From contig CAZIWA010000035.1 in NCBI GenBank assembly GCA_964542875.1, forward strand, positions 1 to 45,528: a stretch of DNA of 45,528 nucleotides, read 5' to 3'. The notes below the pieces were generated by a model. That model did not search any database and was not told the origin of the DNA. It saw only the letters and a program-made list of their open reading frames with translations. The first letter of the stretch is position 1. Every line of letters starts with the position of its first letter. Below, piece by piece: positions 37,771 to 45,501 of the stretch. This DNA comes from CAZGOM01 sp964542875. GTDB taxonomy: Bacteria > Planctomycetota > Phycisphaerae > Phycisphaerales > Phycisphaeraceae. A program made the position numbers and the translations under genes.

Positions 37771-38856
37771 TTACTTGGAGTCGATGGTAAGTCCGAGGAT
37801 GGCGGCGGCCTGCTGGGACTGGACGGTGAGTTTGTCGGCCTTTTCCTTGGCTTGGGAGCCCAGGGCGTCGATGGCGTCGGCGGTGAGTCCGCCTTTGGCT
37901 TCGCGGGCTTCGATGGAGTCGATGAAGGTGAGGATTTCGTCGTAGCCTTTGGAGATTTTGTCAGCGAGGGCCTTGTCTTTTTCGCGGACTTTGGCGTCGA
38001 CGGAGAGCCAGGCGAGGCGGGTGCTGGACATGATGCCGCGCATGTCGGAGACGCGGGAGACGGCGACGAAGCGGCCGCCTGTGGCAGCGCCGTTGATCTT
38101 GGATTCCTTCCAGTCTTCGAAGTAGTCAGCGAAGGTGGGGGTCATGTTGATGAGGATGGCGAAGCTGTCGGTGTCGGAGGGCTTCCAGGCTTTGGCGTCT
38201 TTGGTGAGCCGGTCGTAGCCGTCGATGGCGTAGTCGGCCAGGGCCAGGACGAGGGCGGGGTTTGGCAGGCCGACGGGCTTATCGAAGCCGGGGAGGGTGG
38301 CGGTGCCCTGAGTGAAGCGTTCGTTGGTGCCAAAGACGGTGGGTTCGATGAGGAAGTTGTTGAGGGAGCCTTCCTTATCGAGGGTGAGAGGGCCGGCCTT
38401 GATGACGACCTGGGCGACGTCGTCGCCTTCCTTGGAGCCCTTGGCGGGGATGCCGGCGTCGAGTTCGACGTCGTATTTGCTGAGGGTGGGGACGCCGGCG
38501 ACGATGCCTTCGACGTATTCATAGCCGAAGCTGTCGATGCGTTGGAAGGCGTCACGCATTTGGAGGATGAGGGCAGCGACTTCCTTGGGTTTGGCTTTGG
38601 CTGCGGATTCGGGGGTGCCGCCGTTGGCTTTGATGAGGGCGTCGTAGGCCTGGCCGGCGGTCTTGAGGTCGCGGGCGGCTTTGTTCACGCCGTCGAGGAC
38701 GGTCATGAGGTAAGCCTTCATGCCGTCTGTGCCTTTGATGTTGGCGGGGAGCTTGGGTGCGGTGGCATGCTTTTCGGCGGCGCGGGCTTCGAGGCTGAGG
38801 GAAGCGCCAGCGAGGGCGATGAGACCGGCCAGGAGGAGACGGTTAAGTTTGGTCAT
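37771..38856 (-). CDS. Imelysin-like (M75/EfeO-type) periplasmic protein
   Basis: 361 aa with signal peptide (MTKLNRLLLAGLIALAGASLSLEARAA). The mature part is almost all helical, in a two-repeat arrangement: GMKAYLMTVLDGVNKAARDLKTAGQAYDALIKANGG, then GGRFVAVSRVSDMRGIMSSTRLAWLSVDAKVRE. It fits the imelysin/EfeO-like family, which passes iron to FTR1/EfeU-type permeases, and lies upstream of the FTR1-like gene. The canonical GxHxxE motif is not visible; the equivalent stretch reads GYEYVEGIVAGV. Family assignment is therefore tentative and rests partly on context. First gene of the iron island, with a Fur-like element 21 bp upstream. Confidence 0.65.
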   Translation of the reverse strand: MTKLNRLLLAGLIALAGASLSLEARAAEKHATAPKLPANIKGTDGMKAYLMTVLDGVNKAARDLKTAGQAYDALIKANGGTPESAAKAKPKEVAALILQMRDAFQRIDSFGYEYVEGIVAGVPTLSKYDVELDAGIPAKGSKEGDDVAQVVIKAGPLTLDKEGSLNNFLIEPTVFGTNERFTQGTATLPGFDKPVGLPNPALVLALADYAIDGYDRLTKDAKAWKPSDTDSFAILINMTPTFADYFEDWKESKINGAATGGRFVAVSRVSDMRGIMSSTRLAWLSVDAKVREKDKALADKISKGYDEILTFIDSIEAREAKGGLTADAIDALGSQAKEKADKLTVQSQQAAAILGLTIDSK

Positions 38857-38877
38857 AAGGCGTCCAACTTGGGTAAT

Positions 38878-38892
38878 TGAGATTGAGTATCA
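38878..38892. promoter_or_regulatory. Fur-like element upstream of the imelysin-like gene
   Basis: TGAGATTGAGTATCA, best match of the three to the Fur 7-1-7 motif (11 of 14 positions). It overlaps the inverted repeat ATTGA-GTA-TCAAT at 38882-38894. It lies between the imelysin-like gene and a divergent AraC gene, 21 bp from the former. Confidence 0.5.
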
Positions 38893-38925
38893 ATTGTAGC
38901 AAATCGAATCACTGTATGCGGGGCG

Positions 38926-39837
38926 GTGGTTACAGTGAGTGGGTTTCTACCCGGAGCGGAGCTTTTCTTGGGTCAGGCAAGGGACAATCCGCGGGCGGTT
39001 TGGCGCGCGTGCACGGGTGAGATCGTGCATGCGGGGGAGTATTGGTGCGGGACGGGGTGGCTCAGCAAGGCAGTGGTGCATCCGTTTGACGGGTTGTTTT
39101 ATGTGGTGTCCGGCAAGGCGCGGATCTGGGTGGATGGGCGCGAGCACCAGGCGGGGCCCGGAGATTTGTTTTACATGCTCCGGGGGCAGCGGATTCAAGG
39201 AAGCGTGAAGGCGGGACAGCGGATCCGGACGCTGTCGACGGGGTTTCGTGTTGATGTGGCGGGGGCGATGAGCCTGCTGGCGTGGCGGGCGGTGCCGGAC
39301 AAGGTGAGGCTGGCAAGCCAGGACGGACATCGGTTGGTGGGGCTGTTTCGGGCATTGATCAAAGCGGTGAACGGGGGACGCGGCGAGGCCGACCTGGAGG
39401 CGCTGAGCAGGCTTTTGTTTCTGCTGCATGAGTCGCTTTTGCATGCGGGCCCGGAACAGATGCCAAGCGATAAAGGAGGGATGGAGCGCGCGGCCAATGA
39501 TCGAGGGTCGCTGGTGCTGGGGATGATCGAACGGGAAATGAGCGGTGAGATCACGCTGGAGAAAATGGCGCGGTGGGCGAGCCTGAGCGTGGGGCAGTTT
39601 TCGAGATGGTTTTCCGGGCGGATGGGGGTGACGCCGATGCGGTACGTGAGGCAGAGGCGCATCGAGCGTGCCAAGGTGCTGCTGGGGGAAGGGCAGCTGA
39701 CGGTGGCAGAGGCGGCGAAGCGGGTGGGGTTTGAAGATACACAGACATTCCTGCGGGCGTTTAAGAAAGCCACGGGAGGGCCAGCCCGGACGCCGGGATG
39801 GAGGAAGGCGGGCAAGACGAAGAGGGGGCGGGCATGA
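38926..39837 (+). CDS. AraC-family transcriptional regulator (first of a coupled pair)
   Basis: 303 aa. The N-terminal cupin-like region includes HPFDGLFYVVSGKARIWVDGREHQAGPGDLFYMLRGQRIQG. The C-terminal double HTH comprises MSGEITLEKMARWASLSVGQFSRWFSGRMGVTPMRYVRQRRIERAKVLLG and LTVAEAAKRVGFEDTQTFLRAFKKATGG. The start is GTG at 38926 (another GTG at 38935 is possible). Its stop overlaps the next AraC gene start (ATGA at 39834-39837), so the pair is translationally coupled. It is divergent from the iron island over only 70 bp, but the partner genes downstream suggest control of the oxygenase/heparinase cluster. Confidence 0.85.
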   Translation: MVTVSGFLPGAELFLGQARDNPRAVWRACTGEIVHAGEYWCGTGWLSKAVVHPFDGLFYVVSGKARIWVDGREHQAGPGDLFYMLRGQRIQGSVKAGQRIRTLSTGFRVDVAGAMSLLAWRAVPDKVRLASQDGHRLVGLFRALIKAVNGGRGEADLEALSRLLFLLHESLLHAGPEQMPSDKGGMERAANDRGSLVLGMIEREMSGEITLEKMARWASLSVGQFSRWFSGRMGVTPMRYVRQRRIERAKVLLGEGQLTVAEAAKRVGFEDTQTFLRAFKKATGGPARTPGWRKAGKTKRGRA

Positions 39838-40715
39838 GCGTGCAGATGGGGAAAAGGAAATTAGGATCGGCCAAACCGGCGTACACGCTGGATGTGATCG
39901 ACGTGGGGACGTACGCGTGGCTTGGCAAGCGGTGCCGTGGGCCGGGCGTGAAAGGCGCGGCGGGGCTGGCGTTGGTGGTGGCTGGTCAAGGGCGGGTGCG
40001 TGCGGGGGATTGCGCGGCAGCGGTGAGACGGGGCGACCTGGTGTGGCTGGCGCCGGGAGATGCCGTGGAGGTGGCGGGGAAGAAGCCGGTGGAGGTGATG
40101 GCGGTGTATTTTGATTTAAAGCCGCCAGGGGAGGGAGAGGGATTTGGCGCAAGGAGCGCGGTGCGCAAGCCGGCAACGGGCAGGTTTGGGGCGATGCTGA
40201 AATTGTTTGAGACGCTGCTCCAACTGCGCAGCGAAGAAGAGACGCTGGCGAGACAGGTTTTGATCTGGGCGAATGTCGCGCGGCTGCTTTCGCTGGCGAG
40301 CGCACCGGGCGCAAAAGCCAAACCAGAGGGACAGGCGGGCCCGGCAGGGGAGGCGATGAAGCATGTGCTGGGGAGGATCGAATCCCGATTGGGAGGCCCG
40401 CTGGCCTTGCCGGAACTGGCGGCGGTGGCGGGGCTTTCAAGGGCGTATTTCGCGCAATGGTTTGGGCGGATGACGGGGCAGGCACCGATGCGGTATGTGA
40501 GGGCCAGACGCATCGAGCGGGCGAAAGTTTTGCTTTCGACGACGGATCTGACGGTGGGACAGGTGGCGGGACAGGTGGGGTTTGAGGACCCGGCGCACTT
40601 TAACCGGGTGTTCCGGCGTGCGGTGGGGGAGCCGCCGCTGCGGTATGCAAGGGGTGCCGCGGGTCAGGCCGGGCGGCGTGCGAAGCGGGGCAGAGACCGA
40701 TCAAAAATCCAATAA
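39834..40715 (+). CDS. AraC-family transcriptional regulator (second of a coupled pair)
   Basis: 293 aa. A paralogue-like partner of the preceding gene. The cupin-like domain contains GLALVVAGQGRVRAGDCAAAVRRGDLVWLAPGDAVEV. The HTH part contains LALPELAAVAGLSRAYFAQWFGRMTGQAPMRYVRARRIERAKVLLSTTDLTVGQVAGQVGFEDPAHFNRVFRRAVGEPP. Recognition-helix residues differ between the pair (VGQFSRWF against RAYFAQWF), so they may see different sites or form a heterodimer. The start ATG overlaps the previous stop. The open frame continues 12 codons upstream inside the first gene. Followed after 136 bp by the pseudopilin-like gene. Confidence 0.87.
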   Translation: MSVQMGKRKLGSAKPAYTLDVIDVGTYAWLGKRCRGPGVKGAAGLALVVAGQGRVRAGDCAAAVRRGDLVWLAPGDAVEVAGKKPVEVMAVYFDLKPPGEGEGFGARSAVRKPATGRFGAMLKLFETLLQLRSEEETLARQVLIWANVARLLSLASAPGAKAKPEGQAGPAGEAMKHVLGRIESRLGGPLALPELAAVAGLSRAYFAQWFGRMTGQAPMRYVRARRIERAKVLLSTTDLTVGQVAGQVGFEDPAHFNRVFRRAVGEPPLRYARGAAGQAGRRAKRGRDRSKIQ

Positions 40716-40851
40716 ATCGCGCGTCGCGTGTCTATCGTGAGGGCTTGCGAGGGCTTAGGGTATTGGGGTCAGAACATGTCGCATGCCGGCACGCATTTTG
40801 CGTGGGCGGGAAGAGGATCGAGACCGGAAGCATCGGAAGGACGAACAGGCC

Positions 40852-41658
40852 ATGACGCAAAAACCCTGGAAAGCCCGGGATGGATTCACGCTGGTGGAGC
40901 TGCTGGTGGTGGTGGCGATCATGGGCGTGCTGATCTCGATCCTGATGCCGAGCCTGGCGAGGGCGCGGGAGACGGCGAGGCTGCAGCTTTGCGTGTCATA
41001 CAAGCGTGCGCTGGCGAACGCGGACAGCGTGTATGCGACGGATCACCGGTTTTGGTTTACGCCGTTCAAGCTGGCTTCGCCGCTGGGGGCGACGGTGGGG
41101 TCTCCGGGGCCGCCGTCATGGCTGCCGTATGTGCATCTGTTGGAGGATTACACGAATACGGCGCATTCTTCGACGTATGGGCCGCTGTCGGCGGTGCGCC
41201 GGAAGAAGACGATTTTCGATTGTCCTTCGACGCCGGGGACATCGATGCTCACCGTCGGGGGGCACAACGTGGATGTGGTGATCAACTGGTCGCTGCATGG
41301 ACGCTGGGGCGAGGATGGATGGGAGTATGTGCCGGGGGTGACGGCGTCAACGGGGCTGGTGAACTACAGACCAACGACCAATGCGACCAATCAGGACAGA
41401 TTTTCGATCCGGAAGGTGGACAGCCTTAAGCACATGGCGTCTGAAGTGCCGAATTTTGCCGACGGGTGGTATACGAGCTCGGGGGTGTTTGGGCACAGCC
41501 AGGCGCTGTACAACTTTTCACACACCGATCAGGCGAGCGGAGCGACGACGAATTCACCGCCTGAGAGCGGCAAGCCGGTTTCATTCGTGGATGGGCATGC
41601 GGAGGTGAAGCAGTATCCGTTTACCCATGTGATGCCCGATGCGACATGGTTTTATTGA
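40852..41658 (+). CDS. Prepilin-type pseudopilin-like protein with H-X9-DG-like end
   Basis: 268 aa. The N-terminus carries the type IV prepilin/pseudopilin cleavage site, RDGFTLVELLVVVAIMGVL, with processing expected between Gly and Phe near residue 12 and a hydrophobic helix to about residue 35. The C-terminus has an H-x(n)-DG pattern (FSHTDQ...PVSFVDGHAEVKQ), seen in hundreds of planctomycete pseudopilin-like proteins of unknown role (DUF1559-like). The ATG at 40852 was chosen because it starts at the signal; AAGGA lies upstream. The PhyH gene follows within 8 bp or overlaps, so these form one unit with the heparinase-like gene. Likely envelope-anchored. Confidence 0.87.
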   Translation: MTQKPWKARDGFTLVELLVVVAIMGVLISILMPSLARARETARLQLCVSYKRALANADSVYATDHRFWFTPFKLASPLGATVGSPGPPSWLPYVHLLEDYTNTAHSSTYGPLSAVRRKKTIFDCPSTPGTSMLTVGGHNVDVVINWSLHGRWGEDGWEYVPGVTASTGLVNYRPTTNATNQDRFSIRKVDSLKHMASEVPNFADGWYTSSGVFGHSQALYNFSHTDQASGATTNSPPESGKPVSFVDGHAEVKQYPFTHVMPDATWFY

Positions 41659-41666
41659 AAGACGAT

Positions 41667-42464
41667 ATGAGCCACGACATTGATGAGCGGGCTGCACTGA
41701 GCCAGACGCAGGTGGCGCGGTACCACGAAGAAGGGTTTGTGGTGGTGCGCGGGCTGATCCCTGCGGAATTGGCTGGCGGCGTGCGCGATGGGCTGATGAA
41801 AGTGATGGCATCCGAAGGAAGCCAATGCCCCATCGAGCGGGTGCAGGTGCTGGACCCGGCACGGTATCGGGCACCCTCAGGCGGGATGGTGGCGGTGAAC
41901 GTGGCCCGGCCGGGGGACTCCATTGAAGCGTGCGCCCAGGCCCGCGAGCATCCGGCGCTGATGGCGGCAATGACGCAGCTTCTGGGCGGTGAGCACGTGC
42001 TGACGGGGGACCAGGGGATCATCAAGAGCGGGTGGATCACCCAGGAGCAGGGGGGACAAAGTTTTTATCACCAGGACACGTGGTACTTCCGGCTTAAAGC
42101 GCGTGCGGGGTGCAATGCGTGGATCGCGTGTGATGAGGTGGGACCGGGAGCGATCGCGCTGGCGCTGATGCCGGGGTCCCATCTGGGGTGGACGGTGACG
42201 GAGCACGAGGAGTACCACGATGAACCCAGCTACCACCACGGTGGTTCGGGGAAGGCGTTCAGCCGGTTTCGGATTCCGCGGGGGAAGATTGATTTTTCAA
42301 AAGAAGTGATTGTGCAGCTAAGCCCTGGAGACGCGGTGTTGTTCAACAATTTCACGTGGCACAGGGCAGAGCCTAATCGGACGGGGAAGCATTTGTTTGC
42401 ACTGTCGGTGGCGCGGCAACTGACGGGTGATCAGCGGATGATTGAAGAACCGAGGCGGGCATGA
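41667..42464 (+). CDS. Phytanoyl-CoA dioxygenase family (PhyH) protein
   Basis: 265 aa. Predicted Fe(II)/2-oxoglutarate oxygenase. Metal pair HQD in SFYHQDTWYFRLKARAG (near residue 134), distal His in FNNFTWHRAEPNRTGKHLFALS with Arg nearby, and the substrate loop ALALMPGSHLGWTV. ATG 41667 is preferred because the first conserved residues (LSQTQVARYHEEGFVVVRGLIP) start soon after it; ATG 41646 would overlap the pseudopilin gene by 13 bp. Its end overlaps the next start (ATGA, 42461-42464), coupling it to the heparinase-like gene. A hydroxylated product or precursor of the polymer attacked by that lyase is a plausible substrate; this is inference. Confidence 0.88.
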   Translation: MSHDIDERAALSQTQVARYHEEGFVVVRGLIPAELAGGVRDGLMKVMASEGSQCPIERVQVLDPARYRAPSGGMVAVNVARPGDSIEACAQAREHPALMAAMTQLLGGEHVLTGDQGIIKSGWITQEQGGQSFYHQDTWYFRLKARAGCNAWIACDEVGPGAIALALMPGSHLGWTVTEHEEYHDEPSYHHGGSGKAFSRFRIPRGKIDFSKEVIVQLSPGDAVLFNNFTWHRAEPNRTGKHLFALSVARQLTGDQRMIEEPRRA

Positions 42465-45169
42465 TGATTGTTGATCAAGCTGAAATGGGTGTGAGACATG
42501 ACTGGCTGGGGCGGGTGGAAACGTTGAGCGTGCCGAAGACGATGACGGAGGCACGATGGCTTGGGGAGGAGGCGGCCGGCAAGGAAGCGATCAAACGCGT
42601 GCGCGCGATGCGGGCGATGGTGACGGGGCGGGGGGAGAGGCTGGCGAAGCTTAAGAGCGAGATACGGCTGGGATGGACGGCCGATGCGCTTTGGCTTCAC
42701 GCGACGCTTTATACGGCGAGCCTGGATCGCGTGGAGAAACTGGCGGGGGAGCCGAGGGCGTATCGGCGTGACCAGTGGGGAGCGGATGCGCTGGAAGTTC
42801 AGGTGGATATGGGGCGCACGCAGAGCCGATATGCGCATTTGATTTTGCCGCCTGGCGGGCGCGTGGTGAGTTATGAGGGGTTCAGCAATCGGCATGTGGA
42901 CGGTTATCACCCGGAGATGGGGTTGGCTGTGGCGTTTGATCGTGAAGCGGGAGCATGGGTGCTGGAGGCGCGGATCGGGTTTGATGCGCTGGGGGCGATA
43001 CCGGAAGCGGGAGATGTATGGGGGTTGAATATCCTGCGGGTGGATGCCGATGAGCAGGGGGGATATTCCCAGTGGGCACCAACGTATGGGGAAGCGCTCA
43101 GGCCGTCGATGTTCGGGGGGATGAGGTTTTTGGGGCCGGGTGATGCGGGTGTGATTAATGCGCAGAGCGATGCGGCTGAAGTGGCAGCGTATGGGGCGTA
43201 TTGGCAAGCCAGATGCGAGGGGTTTGAAAAGCGGATCAATGGTGTTGATGAAGAAGATGCGTTGGGTGAGCTGCGGATGGGGGAGAAGGGGGAGGCGGCT
43301 AAGGACTGGAAGGCCTGGGGAGAGTATTTGGCCTGTCGGGCGCACCCAGGGCCAGTGCGCTGGGACGCGTGGGAAGCGGGCAAGGTGCCCGAGTGCGACC
43401 GCGCGACGGTGATGGCGCTGGCGGCCAAGGCGATGGAGAGGGTGCAGCGCTGGGACACGGAGCGGCCGAGCGTGGAATACCTGGACATGGTGGGGGTGGA
43501 ACCGATTGCCGATGCGCTGATTTTGACCGGGGATGCGGTGTACGCCAGGGCGATTGCGCAGGCCATCCTGGCGCATGATGCGTGCTGGCGGGCGCTGATC
43601 GAGAAACCCGGAACGCCGATGGGGCATGAGCATCCGCGGCTATATCCGGACTCGCAGGTGACGCAGGCGGTGTTCATCGGGCACATCTACTTTGCGCTTT
43701 TGAGGCATGGCCCAGTGAGCGACCAGGTGCATGCCGCAGTGATGCTGCGGATGCTGCGGGCGGGCCGGTTTGCCGACCAGAACATTTCTTTGGTGTATTA
43801 CTACGGAAACCACCAGGCCCACGAGAGCGCGGGGCTGGGGACGATCGCAAGTTTGTTTCCTGAATTCCGCGAGAGTGACCGGTGGGCGCAGACGGCGTCG
43901 CTGGCGATGCGGGCGCACTACCTGGGTGATGTATACGGCGATGGCGGATACATGGAGCGGTGTGGATACCACGCGGTGGCACTTTCGTTTACCGCGCAGA
44001 CGATCGCGGCGATCAAAAGCAGCGGGCAAGAGAGGCGATTTGCGCCGCTGATGTGCGACGAGGTGCTGGGCGCGCTGGACCGGATGTATGACTGGACGGC
44101 GAAAATGACATTGCCGGACGGCACACTGCCGGCGTTTGGAGACTACCGGAAACACTCCCAGGCGAGGATGCTGCTGCAAGGCGCGGTGCTGCGTGGAAAG
44201 CCTGCATGGCTGGGGCCGGTGAAGCGGGCCGCGCCGGAACTGACGGCTGGATTGGAATTAAAGGAAACCGGGGATGCGGGGGCCGGATCGGTGAGCATGC
44301 CGGAATCCGGCTTTACGGTGATGCGGTCCGCCAATGGGGCCCATGCAATGGCGGTGGATCATGGGCCGCTTGGCGGGCAGCACAGCCATGTGGACACGAT
44401 GGGTTTTGTGGCGTACCTGAGCGGGCAGGCTGTGGCGGTGGACTCCGGTATGGGGCTTAATTATTCCGACCCAAACTATATGGCCTGGTACAGGAATGCC
44501 GAGGCGCACAACGTCGTCACGATCGACGACGCTTTGCCCGAGAAACTGGCGCAGCGGACCGGATGGCATGCCGGGACGAGCGGCGATGTGCTGGTGATGC
44601 GGAGCGATGCCTGGCGGCACTCACGCGGTGTGACATGGGAACGGGCGATCTTGTTTTCACATCTGGGGGCGTGGGTGGTTTTCGACCGGCTGTGGCGTGT
44701 GGATGATCGACCGCCTAAGCCTGGGTTTTTTGATCTGCATCTGCACTGCCCGATGGGGCTTGAAGCCGGGGCAGACGGATGGGCGCGGGGGAAGGGCCGG
44801 GAGGTTGTGTTTGCTGTGGCGGGGTCGGGGGATGTGGTGGGGCCGAAGATTCGCTCCATGCCCGGGACAGCGGCGCCGACAGAAACACTTGGCATGCGAT
44901 TGCACGATGCCATGGCCTTGTTTGCGCATGCGGTGGTGGCGGATGTTTCGCATGCGACATGGCGTGTGGCTGCGGATAAGGATGGAGGGGCGTGGTTTAC
45001 GACGGTGATCGCGCCAGGGGAGCGCGGCCAAGTGGTGGCGGTGGGTCAGGGCAGCGCGGTGGTGGCGTTGAAGGAGGCGCGGGTGAGTTTTACGCGTGAT
45101 GAGGGCGGGTGGAGGATTTTGACGGAGCGGGATTCGGAGGCGGGAGAGGTGGAGCGATTGAGTTTGTGA
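42461..45169 (+). CDS. Heparinase II/III-like protein with N-terminal CBM9-like domain
   Basis: 902 aa. The N-terminal ~250 residues resemble a carbohydrate-binding CBM9-type domain (LKSEIRLGWTADALWLHATLYTAS ... DVWGLNILRVDADEQGGYSQWAPT). The middle (about 280-590) is an alpha/alpha-toroid-type helical region (NISLVYYYGNHQAHESAGLGTIASLFPEF, MERCGYHAVALSFTAQTIAAIKS). The C-terminal heparinase II/III domain starts near 610, with GPLGGQHSHVDTMGFVAYLSGQAVAVDSGMG and NAEAHNVVTIDD carrying the expected His and Tyr region. No secretion signal is visible at the chosen start. Such enzymes cleave uronic-acid polysaccharides (heparin, alginate, pectin-like) by elimination. The polymer here is unknown. 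Confidence 0.88.
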   Translation: MMIVDQAEMGVRHDWLGRVETLSVPKTMTEARWLGEEAAGKEAIKRVRAMRAMVTGRGERLAKLKSEIRLGWTADALWLHATLYTASLDRVEKLAGEPRAYRRDQWGADALEVQVDMGRTQSRYAHLILPPGGRVVSYEGFSNRHVDGYHPEMGLAVAFDREAGAWVLEARIGFDALGAIPEAGDVWGLNILRVDADEQGGYSQWAPTYGEALRPSMFGGMRFLGPGDAGVINAQSDAAEVAAYGAYWQARCEGFEKRINGVDEEDALGELRMGEKGEAAKDWKAWGEYLACRAHPGPVRWDAWEAGKVPECDRATVMALAAKAMERVQRWDTERPSVEYLDMVGVEPIADALILTGDAVYARAIAQAILAHDACWRALIEKPGTPMGHEHPRLYPDSQVTQAVFIGHIYFALLRHGPVSDQVHAAVMLRMLRAGRFADQNISLVYYYGNHQAHESAGLGTIASLFPEFRESDRWAQTASLAMRAHYLGDVYGDGGYMERCGYHAVALSFTAQTIAAIKSSGQERRFAPLMCDEVLGALDRMYDWTAKMTLPDGTLPAFGDYRKHSQARMLLQGAVLRGKPAWLGPVKRAAPELTAGLELKETGDAGAGSVSMPESGFTVMRSANGAHAMAVDHGPLGGQHSHVDTMGFVAYLSGQAVAVDSGMGLNYSDPNYMAWYRNAEAHNVVTIDDALPEKLAQRTGWHAGTSGDVLVMRSDAWRHSRGVTWERAILFSHLGAWVVFDRLWRVDDRPPKPGFFDLHLHCPMGLEAGADGWARGKGREVVFAVAGSGDVVGPKIRSMPGTAAPTETLGMRLHDAMALFAHAVVADVSHATWRVAADKDGGAWFTTVIAPGERGQVVAVGQGSAVVALKEARVSFTRDEGGWRILTERDSEAGEVERLSL

Positions 45170-45248
45170 TTGACGAGTCGGAACGATGAACGTGTGATTG
45201 GGGTGGGAAATGAGGGGTCGATATTCGGCGCATTTACGCATCCGCAGG

Positions 45249-45501
45249 CGGTCTTCACCCCAAGACGGTTCAATTCAGGGTAAAGAGGCCAAAGAGAGGG
45301 CAGAGAGAGTTGAGTCGTTGCAGGTTGATTGGCAGGCGTGTGCAAGAGCATCGTGTTTATATGTTTACCAGGGCCTGCGCGCTCAGAAGCGCTGCGACCC
45401 TGGTTGTCATAGGGCCGTGCTTTCAGCACTTGGGATGAAGAGGCAAGGGCTTAACTGAACGTATTGGCCCTCACCCCAGTCATCTCCCCAAAGGGAGAGG
45501 G
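45249..45501 (+). repeat. Long dispersed repeat, right copy
   Basis: Counterpart of 12-273 in the same orientation, sharing all main hairpins and the final palindrome but differing at many bases. It begins about 80 bp after the heparinase-like gene. The region 45170-45248 holds nothing I recognise. Confidence 0.7.
45468..45501. repeat. 33-nt REP-like palindrome, copy 4
   Basis: CCCTCACCCC...GGGAGAGGG unit closing the right copy of the long repeat, as copy 1 closes the left one. Confidence 0.65.
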
